This document shows positions 24,409 through 34,200 of a DNA stretch of 64,000 nt, in pieces. The stretch spans positions 25,708,501-25,772,500 of the forward strand of contig JAPQWV010000002.1 of the NCBI GenBank assembly GCA_027422505.1. Reading direction: 5' to 3'. The notes under the pieces were generated by a model. It made no database searches and had not been told where the DNA came from. It was given only the letters and a program-made list of their open reading frames with translations. This DNA is from Craterostigma plantagineum (Eukaryota; Streptophyta; Magnoliopsida; Lamiales; Linderniaceae). Made by a program: the position numbers and the translations under genes. Positions within the stretch are counted from its first letter, which is position 1. The number at the start of each line of letters is the position of its first letter.

Positions 24409-24639
24409 ATATTTTTTTATATGAGGCTGCCGAGACGCTGGGACCTCGCAGGGACCCACCCATTTGCTGTGTTGTGCCTATTGCAGCAGGAGACCCGTGC
24501 TATATAGCACGGGGCCCGCGCATTTGCTGCACAACAGGGCGGGTCTCCTGCTAGCATGTGCGGGTCCCCTGCTATATAGCACGGGTCCCCTGCCGAGGTC
24601 CCATGCATCTGGGCAGCCTTATATAAAAAAAAATATATG

Positions 24640-24706
24640 TTGAGAATTTGAACCCACGACCTACTACTTGAACGTCTCACTACACAACCACTGGACTACA
24701 CAACCA
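24640..24706 (-). repeat. tRNA-like (SINE-head) segment, reverse copy
   Basis: Read on the minus strand: TAGTCCAGTGGTTGTGTAG (A-box-like), then GGGTTCAAATTC about 40 bases further on (B-box-like), then a poly-A/T tract. This is the layout of a tRNA-derived SINE head. It forms an inverted repeat with 24364-24430. Confidence 0.55.
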
Positions 24707-25097
24707 TTTGCTGCACAGCATAGCACTAGCCCCCTGCTTAGGGGACCCGTGCTATGTAGCAAGGGATCCCGCATTTTTTAGGAATCCGTTTAGTAAAGGC
24801 ATTAACGTCATTTTGCATTTTGAAGGCTATTTTTTAACATTGAACATATCAAATGCCATTTTCTTAAAAAATTCCCAATATCTTCCGCCCGACCCGAACA
24901 AGTAAGCCGACTCTACTCTGGTTATTATTTTTTTTTCCAATTTTTTTACATCGATTAATATGATTAGATAGATACAGGCTCACGAAGTTTAATTATTTTC
25001 ACATTTCTTTAATTAAAGAATAAAATTAACTTGGCCTCTACTACTCCACTGACTACTGTAGACGATGGCAGACAAGGAGAGACTTGCACAAATGATG

Positions 25098-26235
25098 CTA
25101 TTTTGAGAATGCAATTACAAAACTAGTTGAGTTTTTAAATCTATTATTCTAACTATTTTTGTTTTCATTTTAACCACGAAAATACTTAAAATTATAAATT
25201 TTCATTATTGTTATCTTTAAATAGCACAACACTTGCTAATAATTAAAATTTAACCCCAACTTTTAACTCATATATATTAAAAATATATTACTTAAAGAAA
25301 TAATCATAAGAAGCATGACCGTCATCTACTCCACGTGAGTTCGATAACTAGAGCTGCCAAATCGGGCCGCCGGGCCTGGCCGGTCCGTAGCCCGCCAAAC
25401 CCCGCCTTGGGTGGGGCGGGCGCGGGTAAGCCCGCCGTCTGACAGGCCTAGGAATTGACGGCCCGCCCCGCCCAATTAAATTAAAAACAAATTAAAAAAA
25501 TAAAGGAAAAAACAATAAAAATTACTTAAAAACAATATAATTTATTTATACCAATATTTAATAAAAAAACATCACATTGAGCCCTCCAGGAATTATAATA
25601 TGATATTTTTTATTAAATATTAATACATAAATAAATTATATAGGTATGTTAGTATTTTTTAGCTCTGATTTTTAATTTACTCAAATTTAATAATATAAAT
25701 AAATTATTAAGATTAGCTTTAATTAGAATTAATTTTGAGCATAAATATTTCATTTTTATTGTTTATTTCTTTATTTTTCGAAATTTTTCTTTTTTTCTAC
25801 GAATTTTTATTTTTATTTTAAATTTGGGCGGGGACTTCAATTTTCCAGGCTTGCCAAACGGTGGGCTTACCCGCACCCGCCCCGCCCACGGCGTTGGTGA
25901 GCTACGTGTGGGCCGCCCTGCCGGCCTGTTTTGACAGCTCTAAATATCGAACTCACGTGGGAAGAGTCGGTCACGGTCACGCGAAGTAAGTTTATTTTTC
26001 TTTTGATTATTTCTTCAAGTAATATATTTTAATATATTTGAAAATAAGTTGGGGTAAAATTTAATTATTAACAAGTGTTGTGCTATTTGAATATAACAAT
26101 AGTGAAATTTGTAATATTAAGTATTTTCGTGGTTAAAATGAAAATAAAAATAGTTAGAAATATAAAAGTTTATTAGTTTTGTAACGGGTTTAAAAACTCT
26201 AACTAGTTTTGCCATTGCATTCTCAAAATAACGCC
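25098..26235. mobile_element. Foldback element with inverted arms of about 400 bp
   Basis: The left arm begins at about 25098 (tattttgagaatgcaat) and the right arm, reversed, begins at about 26235 with the same words. The arms match, with small gaps, through an A/T-rich part, a ccacgtgagttcgata part and a GC-rich part (GGGCGGG...GCGGGTAAGCCC) to about 25500 and 25800. The central loop is AT-rich and non-coding. Such a transcript would fold into a long hairpin. The family is unclear; the inner TAGAGCTG ends (25349 and 25942) look like hAT MITE termini. Confidence 0.7.
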
Positions 26236-26242
26236 ATTTAAG

Positions 26243-26252
26243 TAATTCTCTC
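26243..26252 (+). repeat. Target-site duplication, left copy (TAATTCTCTC)
   Basis: TAATTCTCTC, identical to 38235-38244. The identity extends to 12 bases if the following GG is counted. Mutator-like elements make duplications of about 9 to 11 bp. Confidence 0.8.
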
Positions 26253-26310
26253 GGGTCTTTTTAAAAAATAGCCTTTGACGCGGTCAAGTTTAAAAAAATA
26301 GCACTCTTAA
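26253..26310 (+). repeat. Left terminal inverted repeat of the 12-kb element
   Basis: Pairs with 38178-38234 with several mismatches and short gaps. Shared words are TTTTTAAAAAATAGC, GGTCA and TTTAAAAAAATAGCAC. It also resembles the left end of the 690-bp element at 24189. Confidence 0.75.
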
Positions 26311-26389
26311 CTTTTTTTTGGTCAATAGCATTCTTTTTAATTAACACTTAATCATGTTCTCGTAATCCCTTATTATTAATAAAAGAAAA

Positions 26390-27309
26390 AGAAAAACAAA
26401 AATAAAATACAACGCCTGAAATGAATTAAAAGCTGCACATCCATTTTGCAGCAGAAAGCATTCATTCCACCTCACCCAATTATTCTTCTTCTTCTTCGTC
26501 CTCGTCCTTAAGAGAAATCACCTACAATTTCTTCTGCTTCTGCAAGGCAGTCGACCCGACTTCATATCAGCTTCTTCACAGGCGAAGGAACACTCGAAAG
26601 TCCTCAGTGAAAGAATTGGAACCTGACGCCTCACTGTAAGTATTTTTCCTGGTCGTATTTTGAATATAACCATCTAAATTTGTAACTCTCATTCCTAAAC
26701 CCTGCTTCGAAGTAAATGGGTTCTCCCAGCTTCGAAATTCCAGTTTGGACTGCCAAACATGTTCAATTTTCGCTTTTTAAAACGTCCAGTTGGTCAGGGG
26801 ACCCTGCTTGAAAGTAGGCAACCCGCGCGTTAGATCACGGGACCCTAGATAGAACCATGAGTCCCGCACATAAATATAAGGGACCCGCACATAAATTCAT
26901 GGGACCCGCGCATAAATTCATTGGACCCGCGCATAAATTCATGGGACCTCTATACCATCAGTGCATGGTTCCCGCACATTAGTGCCGGCGCATTAGATCT
27001 TGGGACCTGCACATAAATTCAGGGGACCTGCGCGCAAAAACAAGGGACCCGCGCATAATCGCTTCTTATTGATAGGTCCCATGCCCCCATACACTAGATC
27101 TTGGGTCCCGTGCACAAGAGCTTTGGTCCCGCGCATTAGAGCTTGGGTCCCGTGCACTAAAGCCTGGGTCCCGTGATATATGTTAGGGTTTTCGAAAGGT
27201 CTTACGGTTTTGCAAGCTGTAGGGCTTCAATTAATTATGTCTACATTATAATAACACACATCATCCGAAAATAACATTTTTAATAATCCCAGAAACAAAT
27301 CGACCAAGA
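26390..27309 (+). other. Probable 5' UTR exon and intron of the DEK_C gene
   Basis: A CT-rich leader (about 26470-26635) ends in CACT/GTAAGTATT, a good donor. A possible acceptor, aataatcccag, lies at 27281-27291, just before the ATG at 27310. The intron would be about 650 bp and contains the GGGWCCC array. This is inferred from splice motifs only. Confidence 0.5.
26800..27185. repeat. GGGWCCC repeat array 1 (DEK_C gene intron)
   Basis: About 14 units of around 21 bp with the form GGGACCCGCGCATAAATTCA or the variant GGGTCCCGTGCACTAAAGC. The core GGGWCCC is palindromic, and orientation-neutral variants alternate. Unit length varies from 19 to 33. Confidence 0.8.
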
Positions 27310-27690
27310 ATGCTGACGGACGCCCAAATCGTCGCCCGCCTCCAGGAAATCGTCCGTAACTCGGACCCCCGGACTACCACGGCCGACGCCGTCCGCCGCC
27401 GTCTAGAGGCCGACCTCGGCGACGACCTCTCCCAAAGGAGACTGTTCATCGTGTTTGAGATCGACAGATTCTTAAACGGCGACGACCCTCCTATCGAACT
27501 CGACGGCGACGACATCTGCGATGGTATGAGCGAAGTGATCGAAGGACAAGCACCCGAGGCTGTCCGAAACGACGACGACGAGGCTGAGAGCGAAGTGATG
27601 GTAGGCCCAGGTTGGATCGAGGTTGTCCGAAACGACGCCGTGAAGGAGGATGTCGACCAAGCTCCTGTTGGAGAAGGGCGAGAAGGGTAG
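27310..27690 (+). CDS. Small DEK C-terminal-domain protein
   Basis: 126 codons from ATG 27310. Residues 1-50 (LTDAQIVARLQEIVRNSD, then TTADAVRRRLEADLGDDLSQ and RRLFI) match the pattern of the DEK_C domain: a three-helix fold with the L-x-DLS-x-(R/K)-x-x-I core that binds DNA or mediates multimerisation in DEK and in some chromatin regulators. The remainder is acidic and low-complexity, with a duplicated EVxxxxx...EAVRNDD-like segment. The gene is GC-rich against AT-rich flanks and sits inside the transposon, so it was probably captured or belongs to the element. The domain call is by recognition. Function is unknown; a DNA-binding accessory protein is one possibility. Confidence 0.65.
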   Translation: MLTDAQIVARLQEIVRNSDPRTTTADAVRRRLEADLGDDLSQRRLFIVFEIDRFLNGDDPPIELDGDDICDGMSEVIEGQAPEAVRNDDDEAESEVMVGPGWIEVVRNDAVKEDVDQAPVGEGREG

Positions 27691-28088
27691 AATAGTAAAT
27701 TATTTAATAATTTTATGCTATTGTATTGTACGTGAATCTAAGTATTTATATTTAATTTGAAGCATTATATATTATGAACCTGATATATATTTTAATTGTA
27801 TTTTAAATTGAATGAACTATATTTTATAATATATAATTAGGTTTAAAAATATATAGATAGCTGTATTTAATTAGGTTAGTTATGTAATAAACATAAAGGG
27901 GTATAAAAGAATTTACAGGTTTTACTGTAGCGATTGGCAAACAACGGACCCGTGATATAACAGTAAAAGTAAAAAAGCAACCACCACTTTAACTTTCAAT
28001 TCAATTCAATTGTCTTTTCTCCTGCACACCAAACGTTTTGCAAATCGTTTCTCTGCAACTAAAACCCAAATCCAAACCTCAATCTACA
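27691..28088. promoter_or_regulatory. Probable promoter of the left DUF1985-Ulp1 gene
   Basis: The interval 27905-28088 (ttactgtagcga..., gtaaaagtaaaaaagcaacc) is matched in reverse by 37830-38060 upstream of the right paralogue. Shared upstream sequence suggests a duplicated promoter. No TATA box position can be asserted. Confidence 0.45.
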
Positions 28089-28184
28089 ATGGCAATCAGC
28101 GGGAACACCCAGAGAGTGGAGGTATTTGTTCTACTCTTCGTCTTCAATTTAACGGATCGAACCCTAATTTTCAAAATCGGACCC

Positions 28185-28530
28185 GTGCTTGCAAGCATAG
28201 GACCGTGATTGCAAGCATAGGACCGTGATTGCAAGCATAGGACCTTGCTTAGAAGTAGTGCGTATTTTCACGGCACCCGCCCATAAGATGATGGTCCCGA
28301 TGATGGTCACAGCACGGGTCCACTGCGTAGCGTGGGTCCCGTGACCTTGCGCCTGCGAAGAACAACACGGGACCCGTGCGCTACGAGCAGGGGACCCCTG
28401 CGTTATAAGCAGGGGACCCACGCTTATTCGCAGGGGACCCATGTCTGGACCATCATCTTGTGGGCGGGTCCCGTTAAAATTCGCACAGGTTTCGTGTAAA
28501 TTCGGACAGGTCCCCTGTCAATATTCATAC
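28185..28530. repeat. GGGWCCC repeat array 2 (first intron of left Ulp gene)
   Basis: Starts with tandem units GACCGTGATTGCAAGCATAG, then units such as ACGGGTCCACTGCGTAGC and CAGGGGACCCACGCTTATTC. The array fills most of the intron between exon 1 and the DUF1985 exon. Confidence 0.75.
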
Positions 28531-29151
28531 CAAGTAATTGGCTACAATGTGTTTTACGTATAAATTAGGTTGTGATGAAGAAGCAGTTCGACACAGTGGA
28601 CGAAGTTCCTGATTGCCGTCCTGCGGTGAGCTCGTTATACAGCGACGCCAGCGAGTTGATAAGACGGTGTCTTAACCAGGATGAGTTTCAGTTTTTTTGT
28701 GCCTCGAGTCCGTTCGGCCGCCTTGTTATGGCCGAGCCGGATTTTAAGCTTTCGCTTCAGTTGTTGTGGTACCTCATCCAGAGGCAGACCACTCTGCACA
28801 ACCGTGAAGAGCTCTGGATGGTTATTGGCAATAGGCCACTCCGATTTTCAAAATCGGATTACTGCCTAATCACCGGGCTCAAGTTCGAAGCCGCGATACC
28901 GGCGGTGAACGAAGACGAAGCATTCGCGAGGAGACATTTTGGCGGTAGAGCCCAAATTCGCTTGTCTCACGTCAAGATTGCGTTGGAGGGTTTGTCTGGC
29001 GACGAAGAACGTAGGGACGACGAGAAGCTGAAGTTGGCGAACGTCTACTTCGCCACCGCGGTGTTGTTGGCCCGAAAGTCAAAGAAGGACACCGTCGTGA
29101 GTCCTTGGGTCCTCCATCTCGCTGAAGACCTGTTTGCTTTCTCACAGTATC

Positions 29152-29619
29152 TGTAACGACCCGTCCCATACCGGGTGTCACTATAGCACTGGTTCCTACT
29201 GGGACAAGTGGGGTTGGGCCCACCACACTCCGACTGATAGTCTGGCCCCACTGTACCACCATTTAACCTTTTAGCGTGCTTCGTGCACTCGCTCACACGC
29301 ACCCTGAGAAACTTCCCAGGGGGTCACCCGTCCCTAGATTGCCCCAAGTCAAGCACGCTTAACTTCGGAGTTTCTATAGATGGGCTCCCGAAAAGGTAGG
29401 TCGACCTTGGTGATATGAGTAGTACTATCAATTCCCTGATACGATTCTTAGCCTGACACGCCCATACATTGTCAGTCTCAGGATCCCCTCTCATTCGGGT
29501 GTCGGATCGGTTCGTTCACGAATCCCTTCGCCTAGAAGCCTGCCAGGAGCCGCTCCTTGTCCGTGCACCTCTCTGGCACCGGCGATCACTCCCCGCCCTC
29601 ATTGGCCCCGGGCGTCACA
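29152..29619 (-). mobile_element. Solo LTR of a Cassandra-type TRIM retrotransposon
   Basis: A 468-bp insert bounded by TGT...ACA, with a perfect 5-bp target duplication. On the minus strand it starts TGTGACGCCCGGGG and contains a 5S-rRNA-like block. Cassandra elements are short non-autonomous LTR retrotransposons whose LTRs carry 5S-derived sequence with a Pol III promoter. Only one LTR is present, with no primer site or second copy, so it is a solo LTR from unequal recombination. The length is somewhat greater than what I recall for Cassandra LTRs, so a relative is possible. Confidence 0.8.
29309..29390 (-). other. 5S rRNA-derived block inside the solo LTR
   Basis: On the minus strand the block reads AACTCCGAAGTTAAGCGTGC, TTGACTTGGGG, then GACGGGTGACCCCCTGGGAA, following the central and 3' parts of plant 5S rRNA with scattered changes and a shortened middle. 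The AAGTTAAGCGTGCTT stretch covers the region of the internal A box. The 5' third of 5S is strongly diverged (a CATATCACC-like remnant near 29415). It is not a functional 5S gene. Confidence 0.85.
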
Positions 29620-30654
29620 GTATCCTTGGGGCAGCGTGGCTTTCATGGACGTCATACGCTCCGTTAAAAGAAATCTAGTTGAGATCAAACGGGATTGGCT
29701 GATAAGTGGGTTTGTGCAGCCACTTCAGGTGATTTATAATTAAGTCTTGCCATACCTTGTTTTGACATGATTGCTAATATTATTTGCGTTATGAATTCAG
29801 ATAATGGCATACGAGTGCATACCGGGCGTTGCAGACGAGTTGGCGGATCGCAAAGAAGAAGATTACACGCAACGCATGCTCAGGTGGGTGATGTGGAGTC
29901 GCAAGGGATGCCCGACTTTTAAGTCCGTCGCATCACACGCTGACAGGTCCCATGTACAAGGATTGATAGTGCCGTCAGCCTTCGAGCTGGAATGACCGTA
30001 CTTTAGGGACAACGTTTTCGATGTTGGGGCCCCACACGAACTATTCGATCGTGTCACGGACCTACTCCTGCAGGGAGTGGACGTTAGGTGTTCCCGCGGC
30101 CACCACGGTTCGGGTTCTAGCCGGCAGAATTTCGTGCCTGAGACCATAGGCCAGATCGAGGGCAGTGTCCGTCGCGACAGCGATATGATGTTGCATCACG
30201 GCAACATCCCCGAACATCCGCACGAGCACGACTTTCATGCAGCTCCGGAGACGGGTCCATCAACTGGTCAGGGTTTCGCCTCGGGTCCACGCTTCGATGA
30301 ATGGCAAAGTCGTATGGACCATAACTTCACCACGTTGTTTGGGCGATTCGACCAGCTTGGCACGAGATTGCATCAGTTTCAAGAATAAGAGGGTCGACGG
30401 TGGTCGACGAACGAGAGGAGGTGGGATGCGTACGAGGACCATTGGACGCAAATGCGATCGTGGGGCGACAGCCTGAGGGAGTTGGGGAACTCGGTTCAGG
30501 GTTTGGCGAGCAGATTTTATCACGGGTCTCGCACTCCGCCTACCGAAGCTCGTTATAGTAAGCTTTTTATTTATACTTAGTTTTTTAATTAGTTGTGTAG
30601 ATTACTTATCATTTACCATTTACGATATAGATGTCGATCTAAGCGAGTTTGGTG

Positions 30655-30825
30655 GTGGATCGCACGCTCCACAGACCGAGTTTGGGCGTGGATCGTCGGT
30701 CGTTACACCGCCCGATATTGGGCGTGGATCGGTCGCTACACCGCCCGAGATTGGGCGTGGATCGGTCGCTACACCGCCCAAGATTGGACGTGGATCGGTC
30801 GTTATATCGCCGGATATTGGTAAGT
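30655..30825 (+). repeat. Coding-style tandem repeat of 36 bp
   Basis: Three clear copies and flanking partial ones of a unit containing GGGCGTGGATCGGTCG and TACACCGCCCGA, period 36 bp, so any reading frame repeats every 12 residues. It sits inside the left Ulp pseudogene after exon 3 and has no counterpart in the right gene. Confidence 0.8.
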
Positions 30826-32591
30826 TTTTATACTTAAGGACGTGAAAAATAATATATAGTTATTTTCGAATTTTCTTGTATAGATTACGACGAGAGATGG
30901 AGGAGGACATCGTACATGGGACCGGATGGCTATATTCCGAGTCTGGATGCATGGGACGATCACAGTCCGTCGGAATGGGCAGACTCCCGTTGGAAATACT
31001 ATGTCCAACCGGCTTGGACCGGCGAAGACGCAGAGAGAAGAGAAGAGGTGGTCGCGACGGACGACGAGGTCGCGACGGACGTAGAGGCTCCAGAGGAACA
31101 CGCTCAGTTCGAGACCATGGACGAGCCTCCAGACGACCACGCTCAATTTGAGATGCATGTCGAGCTGCTACAGGACGTCCCTCAGTTGGAGACGCACGCC
31201 GAGGCTTCGGTTTCTGTCCAAGCGGCCGACAAAGGAAAAGGCGTCGTCAGAGAGAAGACCCCTGAGCGGACGAAGAAGCCATCTTGGTACACGACGACGC
31301 CGTTCACCGATTTCCCCTCGACGAATACGGTCAAAGCTCCGAAGCTTATGGCGTTCCAGCGGCATATCCAGTTCAAGGCCAATAACATGTGGCCAAAAGT
31401 CGAAAGTCAGCTTTTAACGATCATGCAGATTACCGGCATGAAGGTCCAAGGGAAGCTACAAGAACAAGACCCTAGATGGCTCCTGAACCTGGCGACTGAG
31501 GGTTTTCCACTCGATGAGATGGTACGTATATAAATTTACCAAATACCTTTTGTCACCTTACTTGAATGTGTTGAAAAACGGTCTATATTGTATTGCAGCA
31601 CGTCGATGAATGCCTCGCTGGGATCGATTACATGCAGAAATTTAGCAAATCGGTTGCGACCAAAGTCGCGTACATGCCCTGTAGGTTTAAGACGGTCGTC
31701 GACGAGCGAGGGATGCTAAATTTCCTCGGGAAGCCGTCTGGGAAGGCTTCAAGAGATTGATCCCGTTCGCGAGGGGGGAAGAGGAAGATTGGAAGTGCAG
31801 GTCGTGGGATCTAGCGGCCAAAGTTGCCATCCCATCCATGCGTACTTCAGGCCGATGGGTGTTGTTCGTTGTTGATGTGCGGGAAAGGGTGTTCGAGATT
31901 TACGACTCCGATGCGCCTCCTGGCTTCGACTGGCGCTATATCGCCGATGACGTCAACAAACTTAAGATCGTAATCCCGGCGATTTTCAAGGATCTGGAGC
32001 TGATAAAACGCATGCCTAACAAGGGCAAGAGCTGGCCGACTACTTGGCGTCGCGACTTCCGAAAACAAAATCAGTAAGTTTTGATGAATGTTGCGTTTTA
32101 TTACTTTGTCGTCGTCTTTAAAAATTAGTGTCGTGTTGGATATGCTTTTCAGGGGAGAAGATGGCGTGGCGATGTTGCGTGCCGCAATGTCGCTTATGAT
32201 GAAGAAGGACGACGTCTCCCGCCTCAATCAAACTCATATGAAGGAGTTTAGAAAATACCTCGCATCCTCTATTTTCAATAATGATTGGGACAGTTTTTCG
32301 TAATTTTGTTGTTGACTAAAATTTCCTGTGTTGAGTATAAATTTCATGTGTTGTAGAATTTCTCTGTTGAATTTTAGTTTTACTTGTTTCATATTAACTG
32401 ATCGTTTGTTGGATAGCTATTTAGGGTTTAGAATTGTGAAAGATTGAGTTTTTCTATCGTTTCCAACTTATTTTCAGTGAGACTGATGTGTGATTTGACA
32501 TATAAATAACTGAATTTTAAGTGATTTGACATAATTTCACTTGGTTGTTATGATTTTAACTTTTCGGCTGTTTGCTACGCACGTTGCCTGC

Positions 32592-32978
32592 GCGGGTCCC
32601 CTGAATATAAGTGCGGGGACGCTGCTCATAACGCGCAGGTCCCCTGCTCTTTACGCGCAGGTCCCCTGATTATATTGCGCAACAATTTGACGGGACCGGA
32701 CGGACCCGGCCTTAACATGCGCATAATTTTGACGGGACCAATGACGACCCGGGCATCTCAGTATGGGTCCTATGCAATATGCGCGGGAACCCTGTTTTGA
32801 CGATTGGGTCCCCTGTACATAACATGTGGGTCCGATGTGTTCATGTGCGATTTTTGCAATGTTAATTCATGGAAGTAAGCGATTAATTGTGCGTATTTAT
32901 ACTTTGTTTATCGTAGAATACAATATAAAGTCATCATACAATAGCAGAGAACAGAAAGAATGGATAAAAACACAAGAA
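32592..32978 (+). repeat. Direct duplication A, copy 1 (contains GGGWCCC units)
   Basis: 387 bp nearly identical to 33422-33787. It includes GGGWCCC units such as GCAGGTCCCCTG and a non-repetitive tail ending ggataaaaacacaagaa. Copy 1 has one extra unit of about 21 bp. Confidence 0.88.
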
Positions 32979-33421
32979 TTACGTTAAGTCTATAAGATTG
33001 TTACATCCTACAGAAATCACAAACACGAGTATGTTTTCTGGGTGCGCTCTCTTACTATATTCGCGTCAGAGATCGTTCAACTTGAAATACTTGTTGGAAT
33101 ATATTTTTTGGGTTTCAAACGTGGAGTCAGATATTGTTAATCTAGTTGTTATTTTTTTCAATTTTGTTAATTGTGCACTTAATTTTTTATTAATTATTAT
33201 CTTATTAAGGATTTAATAATATTACATTTTCGCAGGGGACAAAAGCCCCAAATCGGGGATCAAATGTCAAGTCATCTGTCCTATACATACCGTATAATGA
33301 CACTGCTCTGACATGTCACTTTTCACCAATAAATGAAGCACTGCTCTGACATGTCACTTTTCATCAATAATTAAACAATTATTGGACCCACTTACTAAGC
33401 GAACTTGTCCAACCCTAATGT

Positions 33422-33787
33422 GCGGGTCCCCTGAATATAAGTGCGGGGACGCTGCTCATAAAGCGCAGGTCCCCTGATTATATTGCGCAACAATTTGACC
33501 GGACCAGACGGGACCCGGCCTTAACATGCGCATAATTTTAACGGGACCAATGACGACCCAGTTATCTCAGTATGGGTCCTATGCAATATGCGCGGGAACC
33601 CTGTTTTGACGATTGGGTCCCCTGTCCATAACATGTGGGTCCGATGTGTTCATGTGCGATTTTTGCAATGTTAATTCATGGAAGTAAGCGATTAATTGTG
33701 CGTATTTATACTTTGTTTATCGTAGAATACAATATAAAGTCATCATACAATAGCAGAGAACAGAAAGAATGGATAAAAACACAAGAA
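33422..33787 (+). repeat. Direct duplication A, copy 2
   Basis: 366 bp, differing from copy 1 by a few substitutions and the loss of one repeat unit. A spacer of about 440 bp of AT-rich non-coding DNA separates the copies. Confidence 0.88.
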
Positions 33788-34093
33788 GAGGTGGTCTTGA
33801 TCGTGGGCAACCACTTCCAAGGTACGCACGTACGCCGTAATCGTTCTCGATGTAGATGGGCGCACATAATTGTAGTCTATGCAAGGCATGTAGCTTATCC
33901 GTAGTTTGGTATTGTCGTTGCGTAACGACAATGCATTCAATATCTCGTTAGTGAGATCCACTAACGTGCATGAACCGTCGTCGACCAAGATTGATTGCCA
34001 ACGGCAAGTTGGATCGGGAACCCCGTTCGACGTATTGTCCTCGCGAATTACCCAGTGACCATCGACTTGAAAAACAATGCTAGTGATCGTCAT
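33780..34093 (-). pseudogene. Probable mudrA-type transposase N-terminal fragment
   Basis: On the minus strand from ATG 34093 the frame reads MTITSIVFQVDGHWVIRED, then CRWQSILVDDGSCTLVDL and ISYMPCIDYNYVRPSTSRTI, ending in a DHLFLCF segment near 33785. This resembles the N-terminal region of plant MULE transposases, with its strand-rich, ubiquitin-like pattern (GxW ... L.... V ... I..D.D...). The DDE core, zinc knuckle and SWIM domain are absent. The fragment abuts duplication A, which truncates it. The call is by pattern only. Confidence 0.5.
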
Positions 34094-34121
34094 GATTATC
34101 ACCAAAAGAGAATGACGATCG

Positions 34122-34181
34122 TGGAATGTATGCTTTCTGTACCAAAAATGGTGGAATGTATGCTTTCTGTACCAAAAATGG
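34122..34181 (+). repeat. Tandem duplication of 30 bp
   Basis: Two perfect copies of a 30-bp unit containing GAATGTATGCTTTCTGTACC, back to back. Confidence 0.92.
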
Positions 34182-34200
34182 TCGTGCATTATTTTAAAGG

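Larger units (their letters stand above)
24189..24878. mobile_element. Short non-autonomous Mutator-like element
   Basis: The left end reads GGGTCTTTTTAAAAAATGGC followed by ATTTGACTCGATCAAC. The right end, reversed, reads GGGAATTTTTTAAGAAAATG followed by GCATTTGATATGTTCAA. Both resemble the termini of the 12-kb element at 26253. Inside are two inverted tRNA-like segments and several GGGACCC/GGGTCCC words next to hairpins such as gtgctatatagcac. No ORF is present. The flanks share only a weak ATATT/ATATC similarity, so no target duplication can be claimed. Confidence 0.65.
29147..29624. repeat. Target-site duplication GTATC flanking the solo LTR
   Basis: GTATC at 29147-29151 and again at 29620-29624, directly at the edges of a TG...CA-bounded insert. 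The right paralogue (minus strand, about 36568-36560) has a single GTATC in the same coding context (QYPWG), which is the empty site. Confidence 0.88.
28089..32303 (+). pseudogene. Left DUF1985-Ulp1-like gene of the 12-kb element, disrupted
   Basis: Exon 1 (28089-28121) encodes only 11 residues, MAISGNTQRVE. After an intron carrying GGGWCCC repeats, exon 2 (28569-29728) encodes a DUF1985 domain (ELIRRCLNQDEFQFF, PLRFSKSDYCLITGLKF) and is split by a 468-bp solo LTR at 29152-29619. Exon 3 starts at 29801 (IMAYECIPGVADELA) and meets a TGA at 29994 and a TAA at 30388. A tandem-repeat region follows, then an open stretch around 30890-31521 and exons from 31599. The terminal domain resembles a C48 (Ulp1) protease: GRWVLFVVDV and EIYDSD, then after an intron (32074-32152) GEDGVAML. 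Arg stands where the catalytic His is expected, and Asp where Cys is expected. A frame change lies near 31730. It is a pseudogene, already catalytically altered in the protease part. Confidence 0.75.

Noticed and set aside
24640..24706. Functional tRNA gene
   Set aside because: Only A- and B-box-like words are present; there is no cloverleaf, anticodon stem or acceptor stem.
29309..29390. Functional 5S rRNA gene
   Set aside because: The 5' third is lost and there are many substitutions; it is embedded in a TG...CA element.
29142..29623. 9-bp MULE-type duplication (TCACAGTAT) around the insert in the left Ulp gene
   Set aside because: The direct repeat is longer than 5 bp only because the LTR end CACA matches the host sequence by chance. 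TG...CA ends, the GTATC duplication and the 5S-like core favour an LTR.
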